Shown: positions 23,812 to 33,699, numbered from the stretch's first letter. The stretch: DNA of 64,000 bases from Treponema ruminis (GCA_017161305.1 CP031518.1:2728001-2792000); one strand, 5' to 3'. The notes: generated by a model from the sequence alone, not told the origin. Numbers and translations: made by a program.

Positions 23812-25509
23812 ATGGAATTAAATTCGCAGAACTTTCTATATAAGTCAGAGAAATACCGAAGTTCGGCTATCGTGAACGGTGTCACAATGGCTGGACCACG
23901 TGCCCACCTGAGAAATATTGGACTAGCCACGGAGGACATGGCAAAGCCGTTTATCGGAGTTGTCAACACGTACAACGAGATGCATCCAGGTCATTTCCAT
24001 CTCGATAAACTTGGAGAATTGGTAAAGGCAGGTGTCTGGCAGGCTGGTGGTATTCCATTTGAGACTAATACCATCTCAATTTGCGATGGCTACTCCCAAG
24101 GAAATGACGGAATGTGTTCTGTCTTGCCTAGTCGGGAAATCATTGCTGATTCCATCGAGGTATTTGCGAAAGCTCAGAAGTTTGATGGCCTTGTTCTCAT
24201 AGGAGGATGCGATAAAATTGTGCCAGCCTTGATTATGGCCGCTCTTCGCGTGAATCTTCCCACTGTGATTCTCACAGGAGGACCGATGCTTCCTGCCTTT
24301 TACCACGGCAACCAGTATGCAACCTATGAACTCAAAGAGATGACCGGTAAGGTCTTGCGTGGGGAAATCAGTCAAGCTGAGTACGAGCGTATGGAAGGGG
24401 ACTTCTCTCCAACACCTGGTTCGTGCGCCATGATGGGGACGGCGAATACGATGTCGATTATCGCTGAGGCTCTTGGTCTGACCGTGCCGGGGTGTTCCAC
24501 GGCTCTTGCTGTTTCTGGAAGGAAACGGCGGGCAGCAAAGCTCTCCGGCATCACTGTCATGAAAGCTGTCGAACAAAACATAAAACCGCGAGATATCGTT
24601 ACTCAGGGGATGCTCGAGGATGCAATGCGTGTTGGATTGGCTATCTGTGGTTCGTCCAACATGAGTCTTCACATGCCGGCCATCGCCCACGAGGCAGGCC
24701 TCAATCTTTCCCTCAAGATGATTAACGAGCTTTCTTCCACTACTCCAACCATCGTGAAGACAAAACCATCGGGTAAATATACTTTGTTTGATCTTGACAT
24801 GGCTGGAGGTTGTGGCGCGGTGCTCAAACATCTCGATGGATTAATCAACCTTGATCGCATGACCATCAATGGCAAGACGCACAGGGAGAATATAAAGGGC
24901 ATTACCGAAATCGACGAGAATGTCATCCATACAATGGACCATCCATATAGTCCGTGCGGTTCGCTTGTTGTGCTTTCGGGATCCCTTGCACCGGACGGGT
25001 GTATCGTCAAGCAGACAGCAGTCAGTGAAAACATGAGAAAGCATACTGGTCCTGCCCATTGTTTTGATAGTGAAGAAGAATGTGTCGAGGCAATTTTACA
25101 TGGAAAAATCAAGAAAGGCGAGGTGCTTGTCGTTCGCTACGAGGGCCCGAAGGGGGGGCCAGGGATGCGAGAGATGCTCACTGCGACAGCGGCTCTCGTT
25201 GCCATGGGCTATGGCGAGAGTGTTGCTCTAGTGACCGATGGAAGGTTTTCGGGGGCAACCCGTGGACCTTGTATTGGACATATCTCACCAGAGGCGGTTT
25301 GCGGTGGACCAATTGCTGCAGTGCATGACGGAGATTTGATTTCCATTGATATTACAACCCGGAAGATAGACCTTTTGATTGATCCAAAAGAGCTTGCTAT
25401 GCGCCTTACTCACCTTGATTGTGTTTTGAAAACGAAAAAGGCAGAAGGCTATCTTGCTCGCTATAGAAAAAATGTGTCATCGGCTGCCCATGGTGCCGTG
25501 TTGGAATAG
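23812..25509 (+). CDS. IlvD/Edd-family dehydratase (dihydroxy-acid or sugar-acid dehydratase)
   Basis: This 565-residue Fe-S dehydratase of the IlvD/Edd family removes water from 2,3-dihydroxy or aldonic acids to give 2-keto(-3-deoxy) acids. The cluster-ligand cysteines are seen in [10 protein letters not shown], in [13 protein letters not shown] and in the EA-region preceding [11 protein letters not shown]-terminal [19 protein letters not shown] is the substrate-binding loop. It starts the catabolic operon with the aldolase 9 bp downstream, so a sugar-acid substrate is more likely than branched-chain amino-acid synthesis. No other valine or isoleucine gene is nearby. ATG 23812 lies 28 bp after TATAAT, in the AT-rich part of the window. 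Confidence 0.92.
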   Translation: MELNSQNFLYKSEKYRSSAIVNGVTMAGPRAHLRNIGLATEDMAKPFIGVVNTYNEMHPGHFHLDKLGELVKAGVWQAGGIPFETNTISICDGYSQGNDGMCSVLPSREIIADSIEVFAKAQKFDGLVLIGGCDKIVPALIMAALRVNLPTVILTGGPMLPAFYHGNQYATYELKEMTGKVLRGEISQAEYERMEGDFSPTPGSCAMMGTANTMSIIAEALGLTVPGCSTALAVSGRKRRAAKLSGITVMKAVEQNIKPRDIVTQGMLEDAMRVGLAICGSSNMSLHMPAIAHEAGLNLSLKMINELSSTTPTIVKTKPSGKYTLFDLDMAGGCGAVLKHLDGLINLDRMTINGKTHRENIKGITEIDENVIHTMDHPYSPCGSLVVLSGSLAPDGCIVKQTAVSENMRKHTGPAHCFDSEEECVEAILHGKIKKGEVLVVRYEGPKGGPGMREMLTATAALVAMGYGESVALVTDGRFSGATRGPCIGHISPEAVCGGPIAAVHDGDLISIDITTRKIDLLIDPKELAMRLTHLDCVLKTKKAEGYLARYRKNVSSAAHGAVLE

Positions 25510-25518
25510 GAGAATACT

Positions 25519-26403
25519 ATGAGTGCATATTTGGAAGGAATCATCGTACCTCTTCTGGTTCCTGGAAAGCTTGATGGATCATTCGATGAACAATTGTTTG
25601 CCGCACATGTTGATTTTCTTGCTACATCGGGTGTGAAAGGGTTATTTGTTGGTGGTACGACAGGTGAATTCGTCAACTATACCGACGACCAACGCCGAAG
25701 AATGCTTGAGATTGTTGTGCGGCATGCCAACGGATTGCATATTCTCTATAACATCACATCAATGTGCAGGGAAGAAATGTGCCGGCATATCAGACATGCC
25801 CAAAAACTCGGGGTTTCTTGCGTTTCCGTTACAGCTCCATACTACCATAAGTACGATAAAAAGTCCTTGGTTGCATATTTCAAGCAAGTAGGGACGCTTG
25901 CCGATGGATTGAATCTCTTTGCGTACAACATGCCGGGCATGACAGGTAACCCACTTACCCCAGATATGGTGGGTGCAATATGCGAGGCAGCTCCTAACCT
26001 GAAAGGAATCAAGGACAGTAGCATGAACTTTACCACTTTGCAGGAATTCTTGCTCGCTGCTCCTTCCGGTTTTGAAGTCGTAACAGGCAACGATGCTGAA
26101 ATCATGGCATCAGCAGAGGTTGGCTGTAAGGGGGCCATTGTGGCGATGGCCAATGTCTATCCTGCATTATGTGTCGGGATTTTTAAGTGCCTGGCTGAAG
26201 GAGACAAAGAACAGGCGTGGAATTATCAAAAGAGGATTATCAAATTGCGCTTTGCCTGTCGTTCCACGATGCCAGTCATGTCCCACAAGTATTTGCTGGA
26301 GTTGCAAGGTAGGCGCATGGGGATAGCCCACTTTCCGATGCGAGAGTTGACGGAGAACGAAAAGGAAACGCTCCGAGCTGCGGCAACGGAATATGGAATG
26401 TAA
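25519..26403 (+). CDS. Dihydrodipicolinate synthase-family aldolase (DapA/NanA/KDG-aldolase type)
   Basis: This 294-residue class I aldolase has GTTGEFVNYT (pyruvate-carboxylate binding), the Tyr in NLFAYNMPGMTG and the Schiff-base Lys in LKGIKDSS. The family cleaves 2-keto-3-deoxy acids to pyruvate plus an aldehyde, or does related condensations. A position directly after an IlvD/Edd dehydratase and before a carboxylate transporter argues for a catabolic 2-keto-3-deoxy-acid aldolase rather than lysine synthesis. AGGAG precedes its ATG. The specific substrate is not shown by the sequence. Confidence 0.92.
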   Translation: MSAYLEGIIVPLLVPGKLDGSFDEQLFAAHVDFLATSGVKGLFVGGTTGEFVNYTDDQRRRMLEIVVRHANGLHILYNITSMCREEMCRHIRHAQKLGVSCVSVTAPYYHKYDKKSLVAYFKQVGTLADGLNLFAYNMPGMTGNPLTPDMVGAICEAAPNLKGIKDSSMNFTTLQEFLLAAPSGFEVVTGNDAEIMASAEVGCKGAIVAMANVYPALCVGIFKCLAEGDKEQAWNYQKRIIKLRFACRSTMPVMSHKYLLELQGRRMGIAHFPMRELTENEKETLRAAATEYGM

Positions 26404-26462
26404 ATTCCAAATCAAGTAGCGACGCTTAATACGTTATTACGCCAATGAACAGGAGGAACAAA

Positions 26463-27464
26463 ATGAAAAAAGCATTGGGCATTTTATCGGTTCTGTTATT
26501 AAGCACTGCGCTCTTCGCGCAAGGGGGAAACGAAGGAGGTGGAAGTGTTTCCTCATCGGGAAGCAACTGGCCCAAGGAAGTCGTGACAATTATCTGCCCG
26601 TCAGTTGCAGGGGGTGGTACGGATGCCACAATTCGTGCGTTTTCCGACACTTGGGGAAATGCGATTGGCCAGAACGTGGTCGTGACCAACTACAAGGCAA
26701 CTCCGGTTGCTATGCAGGCTTGTGCGGATGCCAAACCGGATGGGTACACGGTTGTTTGTCATCAGAATACCGCAATATGCCAATATGTGACAGGAACGCT
26801 CGCAATCAATCCAATAAAAGATTTGGCCTTGGTTGCTGCGCTCCCATACATGGGAGAACAGGCATTGATTGTTCCTGCAAATGCCCCATTTAACACCTTT
26901 ACTGAATTCGTTGACTATGCAAAAGAAAATCCTGGCAAGTGTTCTGTGGCTATTGCAACTGGAGGTCCTGCCCAATTTCTGTGGGGTACCGTGATGCGTG
27001 ATTGCGGAGTCCAGCTCAAGACTGTAGTTGCGGCCAATACCACCGATAAACTCACTAATATTGCTGGTGGTTTCATCGATTGTGGCCAGGTCGATGTGGC
27101 CAATGCCGAGTCTTACGAAAAAGCTGGCAAGGTCAAAGTCATCGGTGTGCTCAGTTCAACGGGCAAGGATCTCGAGGGTTGGCCTGCCCATTGGCACACT
27201 TTGCAAGTACAGGGTTACAATATCGGCTGGGATATGCGTCTCTATATGTGGGCACCTGCCAAGACCGATGAAGCGACTCTGAAAGCCATGAACTCCTCGC
27301 TGAAAGCAGTCATGGAAGACGAAGGAGTCAAGGCGACGCTGAAGAAGATGGGGGCCCGTGCCGAATGGTATGACCTAGAAGAAAGCCGCAAGATTCTACA
27401 AAACGAGTATGACAGCATTCTTGCTACGGGCAAGGATCTCGGAATCGCAGCTTCTGGACGGTAA
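26463..27464 (+). CDS. tctC: TctC-family (Bug) periplasmic solute-binding protein
   Basis: This 333-residue extracytoplasmic receptor belongs to the tripartite tricarboxylate transporter (TTT) family. Signal peptide KKALGILSVLLLSTALFA is followed by a Gly/Ser linker and the Bug fold: PKEVVTIICPSVAGGGTDAT, then PDGYTVVCHQN and PFNTFTEFVDYAKENPGK. The ATG at 26463 follows AGGAGGAACAAA. TTT receptors bind carboxylates such as citrate, aromatic acids or sugar acids. It is followed by TctB and TctA genes, giving a complete transporter that probably feeds the enzymes around it. Confidence 0.95.
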   Translation: MKKALGILSVLLLSTALFAQGGNEGGGSVSSSGSNWPKEVVTIICPSVAGGGTDATIRAFSDTWGNAIGQNVVVTNYKATPVAMQACADAKPDGYTVVCHQNTAICQYVTGTLAINPIKDLALVAALPYMGEQALIVPANAPFNTFTEFVDYAKENPGKCSVAIATGGPAQFLWGTVMRDCGVQLKTVVAANTTDKLTNIAGGFIDCGQVDVANAESYEKAGKVKVIGVLSSTGKDLEGWPAHWHTLQVQGYNIGWDMRLYMWAPAKTDEATLKAMNSSLKAVMEDEGVKATLKKMGARAEWYDLEESRKILQNEYDSILATGKDLGIAASGR

Positions 27465-27488
27465 TTGGATTTAATTGGAAGGAGATGT

Positions 27489-27995
27489 ATGTCCTGTCTG
27501 GGCATACATCCCGATTTCAAGGGGAACGTCATGAAAGTGAAATACGACAAACTATTCGCTGCTGTGTGCCTGATTTCCGTCATCGTGCTTTTTATAAGCA
27601 CGCGGCAGATTCGTGACCTAGCGAGCGAAAGTGATCCTGGGGCCAGAGTCTTTCCGTATATCGGCGAGACTCTACTTGCCATCTGTTCGATTCTCGTGCT
27701 GTCCAGTAAGGATGATGGTACGGAATCTTGGCTCAATAAAGAAAGCGGCAGGCGCCTTCTGATTGTTTTCGGTTGTTCGATTCTCTATGCCATCTCCATT
27801 GTCTGGCTTGGATATCTCGTCAGTACTTTTTTTTGTGTCATCGGGTTCATCTACCTGCTCAGAGGAGAAAACAGGGTCAAACCGATTGTCGTGGTGGTTA
27901 TGACCATTGTTCTTGCCGTTGGACTTTATCTGTTGTTCACGAAAGGCTTCTCCATCATGTTGCCTAAAGGCAAATTGTTCAATGGAGGGTATTGA
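27489..27995 (+). CDS. tctB: TctB-family small membrane subunit
   Basis: This protein of about 168 residues has four hydrophobic helices (LFAAVCLISVIVLFIS, YIGETLLAICSILVL, LIVFGCSILYAIS, VVVVMTIVLAVGLYLLF), the DUF1468/TctB pattern. It assists the large TctA subunit. The start could be ATG 27489 (GGAAGGAG just upstream) or ATG 27531 (AAGGGG upstream). The first is chosen for its better ribosome site, though its first 14 residues are not membrane-like. It ends just before tctA. Confidence 0.88.
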   Translation: MSCLGIHPDFKGNVMKVKYDKLFAAVCLISVIVLFISTRQIRDLASESDPGARVFPYIGETLLAICSILVLSSKDDGTESWLNKESGRRLLIVFGCSILYAISIVWLGYLVSTFFCVIGFIYLLRGENRVKPIVVVVMTIVLAVGLYLLFTKGFSIMLPKGKLFNGGY

Positions 27996-27997
27996 TC

Positions 27998-29509
27998 ATG
28001 TCAAACTACCTTGCTGCATTGTTGTTGTGTTTCCAGCCGGCAAATTTCATATTGCTTCTGCTCTGTGTCCTTGCAGGAATTATTTTCGGAGCGATTCCGG
28101 GACTAAACGGAAGTCTCGGCATTTCATTGCTTTTGCCTTTGACGTTTGGTATGTCGACCAATGCCTCGTTCGGAATGCTTTGCGGTATGTATGTTGGTGG
28201 CGTGTCTGGTGGTTTTATCTCCGCTGTGTTGCTTGGCATTCCCGGCACACCATCGGCGATTGCAACCTGCTATGACGGATACCCGATGAGTAAAAGGGGA
28301 GAGGCGGCACGCGCGCTTTCCTTGGGCATCATTGGATCTTTTATCGGCGAGGTTTTTTCGGTCGCCATAGCAAGTTGCATGTGTACCTTCATTGCTGACT
28401 TGGCATTGAAACTTGGTCCGTGGGAGTATTTTAGCCTTTGTGCTTGTGCCATCACGCTTGTTGCCGCACTGTCAAAGGAAAATATGGCAAAAGGTATGAT
28501 GGCCGCTGCGATTGGCCTCTTGATTGGCTGCATCGGGCTCGATCCTATTACCGGGGTACCCCGATTTACCTTTGGAGAGAAGAATCTGACCGGTGGTATC
28601 GACATTACGGCTCTGATGCTTGGAGCATATGCGCTCTCTCAAATTGCGAAAAGCTATGCCCGTGGTTCCCAGAAATTACCGGACGTCAAGGTCGATATTA
28701 CAGGCAATGGTCTCATTGCCAGTGATTTTACCAGCAATATCGTTACCATTGTGAAGGCGCTCATGGTTGGTCTCTGGATTGGTTTTCTCCCGGGAATGGG
28801 TTCTGCTCTCTCTAATATGGTCTCCTATTCGTTCTGTAAATCGACCAGCAAACACCCAGAGCGGTTCGGAACAGGTTGCCCAGAAGGTATTCTGGCTTCC
28901 GAAGTTTCGAACAATGCAGCCACAGGGGGAGCACTGATCCCGATGATTTCCCTCGGTATTCCAGGTGACGGAGCAACCTCTCTCCTTCTTGGTGCGCTGA
29001 CCATTCATGGACTGACTGCCGGTCCGCTCATGATGCAACAGCATCCTGTTACAAGCTACCTGTTCTTTGCCTACATGCTTGTCGGTGCTTTTATTGTCCT
29101 GGCAGTCGAGATGCTAGCCAAACGCTGGTTCCCCTATATCCTGAAAATTCCTTACCACTACTTGTATACGGCAATATTGGTGATGTGCTATGTTGGCTCT
29201 TTCACCTCGACCAATACCATGTTCAATGTGCGTGTGATGATTGTTATCGCCGTACTTGCATTGTTCATGGACGTTGCACGGGTGCCGATGAGTCCGCTCA
29301 TCCTCGCCTATATTCTGAGCAGTAGTCTTGAGGAATATTTACGTAAAGGGATGACGTATTCTCCAGAAGGTGCCGTGACCTTTGTGAAGCGGCCACTCTC
29401 TTTGCTCTTCCTTCTGATTGCCCTCGGGTGTGTCATCGCTCCGGTGATTCTTCCGTTGATTCGGAAGGATAAAGGAAAGGTGGCAAATGGTTCCAAGTTG
29501 GAAGACTAA
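27998..29509 (+). CDS. tctA: TctA-family large permease subunit
   Basis: This 503-residue polytopic permease, about 11-12 helices, is the transport channel of the TTT system. Family landmarks are AGIIFGAIPGLNGSLGISLL, GIPGTPSAIATCYDGYPM and, in the second repeat, LPGMGSALSNMVSYSFCKS and LGIPGDGATSLLLGAL. The glycine-rich GxPG loops face the substrate. ATG 27998 has GGAGGG nine bases upstream; a TTG at 27992 is less likely. With TctC and TctB it imports a carboxylate, probably driven by an ion gradient. Confidence 0.95.
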   Translation: MSNYLAALLLCFQPANFILLLLCVLAGIIFGAIPGLNGSLGISLLLPLTFGMSTNASFGMLCGMYVGGVSGGFISAVLLGIPGTPSAIATCYDGYPMSKRGEAARALSLGIIGSFIGEVFSVAIASCMCTFIADLALKLGPWEYFSLCACAITLVAALSKENMAKGMMAAAIGLLIGCIGLDPITGVPRFTFGEKNLTGGIDITALMLGAYALSQIAKSYARGSQKLPDVKVDITGNGLIASDFTSNIVTIVKALMVGLWIGFLPGMGSALSNMVSYSFCKSTSKHPERFGTGCPEGILASEVSNNAATGGALIPMISLGIPGDGATSLLLGALTIHGLTAGPLMMQQHPVTSYLFFAYMLVGAFIVLAVEMLAKRWFPYILKIPYHYLYTAILVMCYVGSFTSTNTMFNVRVMIVIAVLALFMDVARVPMSPLILAYILSSSLEEYLRKGMTYSPEGAVTFVKRPLSLLFLLIALGCVIAPVILPLIRKDKGKVANGSKLED

Positions 29510-29617
29510 TCACCCCGAACTGGACGACGAAAGAGACGTAGGTGTTTATGAGAGACTTCTAGAACAATTGACTTTTCGCTTTTTGCCCCTCAAGAATTGC
29601 AAAAGGAGTTGCATATC

Positions 29618-30397
29618 ATGAACGTCGACCAACAGAAAGAAATTCAAGCGAAATTGTTGTGTTATTCGAGCCTGAAAGCTATCCAGATTCTCAGTGCCAT
29701 GGCGTTTCGCAAAAAGGAATGTGGAATTAATGACATCGGGCAACTCACCAGTCTTCCGGCCAGTACAATCCATCGCGTTCTTCAGGAACTGGTTGAATGT
29801 GGATTAGTTGTAAAGGTTCGGACCAAATATCGGGTTGGAACAATGGCGAAAGTCCTGTTCCAACTCTTCGATGATGACGATTATGTTCTCGATGCTGCTT
29901 CCTTGGAGATGACGCGCCTTAATGATTTAACCTGCGAGACGGTTCACCTGATTGCACTGGAGAACACAGATGCGGTTTATATCGCCAAGCGCGAGGCGAA
30001 GAACCAGATTGGTTTGCGTTCGGTGGTTGGCAAGCATATTCCGCTCTATTGCACGAGTGGTGGCAAACTTCTTCTCGCTTTTCAGAACGAAAAGTGGATT
30101 GATTTTTATCTTGAAACAGTTCCTAGGGCAAAATTGACCGACCACACGATTGTCGGCAAGGACGAATTGCTCAAGGAACTGGAGAAAGTTAGAAAACAGG
30201 GATATGCAGTCGACCGCAGTGAACACAATCCAGAAGTTGTCTGTGTTGCGGCCCCTATTTTCTATCCGAGCGGTCAGATTGCCTGTACGATTGGTGTAGC
30301 AACACCGAAATATCGTATTACCGAGGAGAAACTCGAGCAATTCCTCCAAGAAGTACTTGTTAGCGCCAAGCGAATTACCGAGAAACTCGCTCAGTAA
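29618..30397 (+). CDS. IclR-family transcriptional regulator
   Basis: This 259-residue regulator has an N-terminal winged helix (DIGQLTSLPASTIHRVLQEL, GLVVKVRTKYRVG) and the IclR effector domain (DLTCETVHLIALENTDAVYI, VGKHIPLYCTSGGKLLLAF, CVAAPIFYPSGQIACTIGV). It sits inside the island between transporter and D-amino-acid-type enzymes, so it probably controls both and senses a pathway acid. ATG 29618 follows AAAAGGAG. Its target may be the palindrome in the promoter at 23763-23776, but this is inferred. Confidence 0.93.
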   Translation: MNVDQQKEIQAKLLCYSSLKAIQILSAMAFRKKECGINDIGQLTSLPASTIHRVLQELVECGLVVKVRTKYRVGTMAKVLFQLFDDDDYVLDAASLEMTRLNDLTCETVHLIALENTDAVYIAKREAKNQIGLRSVVGKHIPLYCTSGGKLLLAFQNEKWIDFYLETVPRAKLTDHTIVGKDELLKELEKVRKQGYAVDRSEHNPEVVCVAAPIFYPSGQIACTIGVATPKYRITEEKLEQFLQEVLVSAKRITEKLAQ

Positions 30398-30478
30398 ATG
30401 GCATGAGAAACAATAGCCAAAATGGTCAAAACCTACAGGGTTTTGATATGCTTCATCACAAATAAAAGGAAGTTTATT

Positions 30479-30940
30479 ATGAAGATAAGTGAAAAGTTGA
30501 AAGAAATGGGAATCATGCTCCCGTCGAAGAAACCTGGTGGTGTCTATAAACCAGTCGTACAAGTTGGCAGGGAACTCTATGTCTCAGGGCAAGGATGTGC
30601 CGTTGGTGGTAAGCCAGCTTTCCAAGGGAAAGTTGGAGCCGAGTGTACACTGGAAGACGGCAAAACTGCAGCGAGAATTTGTGCAATCAATGCGCTCGGT
30701 GCGCTTGCCGATTATCTAGGCGACATCGATAAGGTTGATTGCATTGTAAAAACACTGGCTTTCGTGAACAGCACACCGGACTTCAGTCAGCAACATCTCG
30801 TTGCCAATGGCTGCTCGGAATTCCTTCGTGACCTGTTCGGGGAAGAGAAGGGGGTTGGTGCTCGTTCAGCGATTGGCGTGGCACAGCTTCCTGGCAATAT
30901 TCCCGTTGAAATCGAGTTTGTTTTCGAGGCGAAGGTGTGA
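30479..30940 (+). CDS. RidA/YjgF-family enamine/imine deaminase
   Basis: This 153-residue Rid-family protein forms trimers that hydrolyse reactive 2-aminoacrylate-type enamines released by PLP dehydratases. Seen are VQVGRELYVSGQGCAVGGK, the NALGALADYLGDIDKVDCIV helix and the C-terminal ARSAIGVAQLPGNIPVEIEF with the active-site Arg. It lies 3 bp before a PLP enzyme gene of the D-serine-dehydratase/D-threonine-aldolase fold, so the two probably act in sequence. The ATG at 30479 has AAGGAAG upstream. Confidence 0.92.
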   Translation: MKISEKLKEMGIMLPSKKPGGVYKPVVQVGRELYVSGQGCAVGGKPAFQGKVGAECTLEDGKTAARICAINALGALADYLGDIDKVDCIVKTLAFVNSTPDFSQQHLVANGCSEFLRDLFGEEKGVGARSAIGVAQLPGNIPVEIEFVFEAKV

Positions 30941-30943
30941 GCG

Positions 30944-32053
30944 ATGGACCTGTATGACTTCAAGGGGGAAGAGTCGGTAAGAAGTCCTCAGTTGGTCTAC
31001 CATGTTGATTTGATTCGGCACAATACCCGACATCTGGTGGAAATGGCTGGTTCGACCAAGCGTCTATTTCCCCATGTGAAGTCGCACAAAATTCGGGAAA
31101 TGGTACGCATGCAGATTGAAGAAGGGATTCATAACTTCAAGTGCTCTGTGCTTTCTGAATTGCAAATGGTGGCAATGGAGGGAGGGGAGCGTGCGTTGCT
31201 TGCCTATCCGTTAGTCGGACCAGCCGTGGACGATTATTTGACGCTTTGTACTAGGTATCCCCAGACGGAGCTCCTCTCAACGGTCGATGATGTTGGAGCT
31301 GCGATGGTTCTTTCGTCGAAAGCATTGGCAAAAGGGATTCGGGCGGCGGTTCTGATTGATGTCGATCCAGGAATGCATCGTACCGGTCGTTCTTATGAAG
31401 AGGTGCCGATATTTGCACAAAAGATTGTGGAACTCAAAGGTCTTGAGCTCAAGGGCCTTCATTGCTATGACGGTTTTTATAGTGTTCCATCACTGGAAGA
31501 AAGAAAAAAGAATGCTCGCGCTTTGATTGTCCGAATCAACAGCCTGAAAAGCAATCTTCTATCTTCAGGTATGGACATGTCGCTTGTTGTGGTAGGGGGG
31601 AGCGGGACTTTTCCGATTTATGCAACGGAGAGCGATTTCCTTCTTTCGCCTGGGACCCTTTTCATCAATGACTGGGGTTATGAATCGAAATTTCCTGATC
31701 TTGACTTTACGCCTGCAGGGGAAGTGTTGGCTCGGGTTGTGAGTTGTCCTGATGATGGGTACTTCACAATCGATTTGGGTACCAAGGCTATTGGAGCAGG
31801 GAAAAACGGCGTTTCTGGTCGAATTTCAGGTATGAGCCATATCGAGTCCGTCTTCCAGAATGAGGAGCATTGGGTGTTCCGTATGGAGAAAGGTCATGAG
31901 AACGAACGGCCAATGGTGGGGACGGTTGTCCATGTTGTGCCGTGGCATATCTGTCCGACAACGAATCTTTATCCGTATGTCCTTACCGTCGAGGATAGGC
32001 GAATTACCGGTTCTTGGGATGTCTATGCCCGGTTTCGGGGTATTAGAGCGTAA
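30944..32053 (+). CDS. D-TA family PLP enzyme (D-threonine aldolase / D-serine dehydratase-like)
   Basis: This 369-residue fold-type III PLP enzyme has an alanine-racemase-like barrel. LFPHVKSHK near residue 46 is the PLP-lysine motif, VLIDVDPGMHRTG is the barrel strand with substrate contacts, and the C-terminal VVPWHICPTTN near residue 340 gives the His-x-Cys metal pair of D-serine dehydratase-like members. The family acts on D-configured beta-hydroxy amino acids: aldol cleavage, or dehydration to a keto acid and ammonia. The RidA gene upstream supports a dehydratase mode. Here the amino acid would come from the deacylase downstream. Confidence 0.9.
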   Translation: MDLYDFKGEESVRSPQLVYHVDLIRHNTRHLVEMAGSTKRLFPHVKSHKIREMVRMQIEEGIHNFKCSVLSELQMVAMEGGERALLAYPLVGPAVDDYLTLCTRYPQTELLSTVDDVGAAMVLSSKALAKGIRAAVLIDVDPGMHRTGRSYEEVPIFAQKIVELKGLELKGLHCYDGFYSVPSLEERKKNARALIVRINSLKSNLLSSGMDMSLVVVGGSGTFPIYATESDFLLSPGTLFINDWGYESKFPDLDFTPAGEVLARVVSCPDDGYFTIDLGTKAIGAGKNGVSGRISGMSHIESVFQNEEHWVFRMEKGHENERPMVGTVVHVVPWHICPTTNLYPYVLTVEDRRITGSWDVYARFRGIRA

Positions 32054-32071
32054 TTGCAAAGGAAGACAAAC

Positions 32072-33676
32072 ATGCGTATTGCAATCAAAAATGGGACAAT
32101 AGTTGATGGGACGGGAAAGCCTGCATATCGTGGGGATCTTCTTATCGATGGAGGCCTTATTTGTCAGGCCGGAGGAACAGTTTCTGGAAAAGTCGATGAA
32201 ACCGTTGATGCTACTGGTCTGCTCGTGACTCCCGGTTTCATTGACATCCATCGCCATTGTGATATCCAGCCTCTCATCAATCCTCGATTTGGGGAAATAG
32301 AGGGACGACAGGGCATCACGACGGTGGTTGCTGGTAATTGCGGGTTGGCCAATGTACCGTTTACAGAGCAATCTGGTGATGATGTACTTGCCTTGGTTCG
32401 TCCTTGCCTTGGTCCGGTTACGAGGAGGACAACATTTCCAAGTTATCAAGCCTATATAGAAGCGCTCTCGAAAGGTGGACTTAGCCTCGAATTTGGATTC
32501 CTTGCTGGTACCGGTGCAATCAAGTCGGCTGTCAAAGGTTTTTCCAAAGAGCCTTTTTCTGAACAAGAGCTGAAGCGCGCAGTTGCTTTTATGCACGAGG
32601 CGATGGATTCTGGAGCTCTTGGTGCATCGATGGGAATCATGTATCCTCCCGAGCGTTATAACTGTATCGATGACTATGTTGCCTTACTTCGCCCTGTAGC
32701 CGAAGCTGGTCGGATTGTCTCTTGCCACATGCGTGGCGAAAGTGACAGCCTTGTCTCTTCTGTTGCAGAAGCCATTGAGATTGCTAGGAGGACTGGCGTA
32801 CGATTCAACATCAGCCACTTCAAATCGAATGGCAAACGCAATTGGCGCAAGAAAATATTTGAAGCGGTTTCTTTGATTGATCAGGCAAGAACCAATGGAA
32901 TCATCATGACTTGTGATTTCTATCCCTATGCAGGAGGAAGCACGACGCTTCAGTCTCTGATTCCTCCGGACTGTTTTATGGAGAATACCGAAGCCACATG
33001 TACGTTCCTTGCGTCAAAGAAAGGAGTTGAACGTCTTCGGGAATCCATTACGCAACGGTTCCCAAAATGGGACAACATGGTTCTTGGCATTGGATGGGAT
33101 AGAGTAATCATTTCCTATATTCCTGTTCCTGAGTATGCATCGCTTGCCGGTATGGATTTCTCAAGAGCTGCAAAAATGACTGGTATGGATGAGGCAATGT
33201 TACTCGCAACCCTGTTTGTAAAGGCACATGGAGATGTTGGCATCGTAATTATGAGTATGGATCCGGAAGATGTGGCTTTTGTCGCTACGCTTCCATATAG
33301 CTCGGTTATTTCCGATTCCTTGTATCCTACAAGCGGGCATCCGCATCCCCGCCTTTATGGGTCGTTTCCGGCATTTCTCCGGACATACGTCTGCGAGAAA
33401 CATTTACTATCGCTTCCCGAGGCAATCGCAAAAATGACCGATATGAATGCTGAGAAGATGGGATTGTCCGATAGAGGTACCCTCGAAGTTGGGAAACGGG
33501 CAGATGTGAATGTGTTTGCCTTGGATGCCTTTCATGACTTGGCAACTTACCGAGACCCCTGCCGCCTTGCCGAAGGGCTTACACTTTCTCTCGTGGGGGG
33601 AGAGGTCGTGGTACGGAACGATGTATGGCAGGAATCCAGAAAAGGTTCTTTGGTTTTGGCGCAAAGCAAGGCGTGA
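32072..33676 (+). CDS. N-acyl-D-amino-acid deacylase (D-aminoacylase family)
   Basis: This 534-residue amidohydrolase shows the metal motif GFIDIHRHCDIQ (residues 56-67), VVAGNCGLANVPF with the conserved metal-bridging Cys, and FNISHFKSNGKRNW. Family members hydrolyse N-acyl-D-amino acids to a carboxylic acid and the D-amino acid. As the last gene of the island it would supply the D-TA family enzyme encoded 18 bp upstream. The ATG at 32072 follows AAAGGAAG. A glucosaminate-type substrate is possible because an N-acetyl-2-amino sugar acid is chemically an N-acyl-D-amino acid; this is inference. Confidence 0.92.
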   Translation: MRIAIKNGTIVDGTGKPAYRGDLLIDGGLICQAGGTVSGKVDETVDATGLLVTPGFIDIHRHCDIQPLINPRFGEIEGRQGITTVVAGNCGLANVPFTEQSGDDVLALVRPCLGPVTRRTTFPSYQAYIEALSKGGLSLEFGFLAGTGAIKSAVKGFSKEPFSEQELKRAVAFMHEAMDSGALGASMGIMYPPERYNCIDDYVALLRPVAEAGRIVSCHMRGESDSLVSSVAEAIEIARRTGVRFNISHFKSNGKRNWRKKIFEAVSLIDQARTNGIIMTCDFYPYAGGSTTLQSLIPPDCFMENTEATCTFLASKKGVERLRESITQRFPKWDNMVLGIGWDRVIISYIPVPEYASLAGMDFSRAAKMTGMDEAMLLATLFVKAHGDVGIVIMSMDPEDVAFVATLPYSSVISDSLYPTSGHPHPRLYGSFPAFLRTYVCEKHLLSLPEAIAKMTDMNAEKMGLSDRGTLEVGKRADVNVFALDAFHDLATYRDPCRLAEGLTLSLVGGEVVVRNDVWQESRKGSLVLAQSKA

Positions 33677-33699
33677 ATAGCAAATGGATTGATGGTTCT

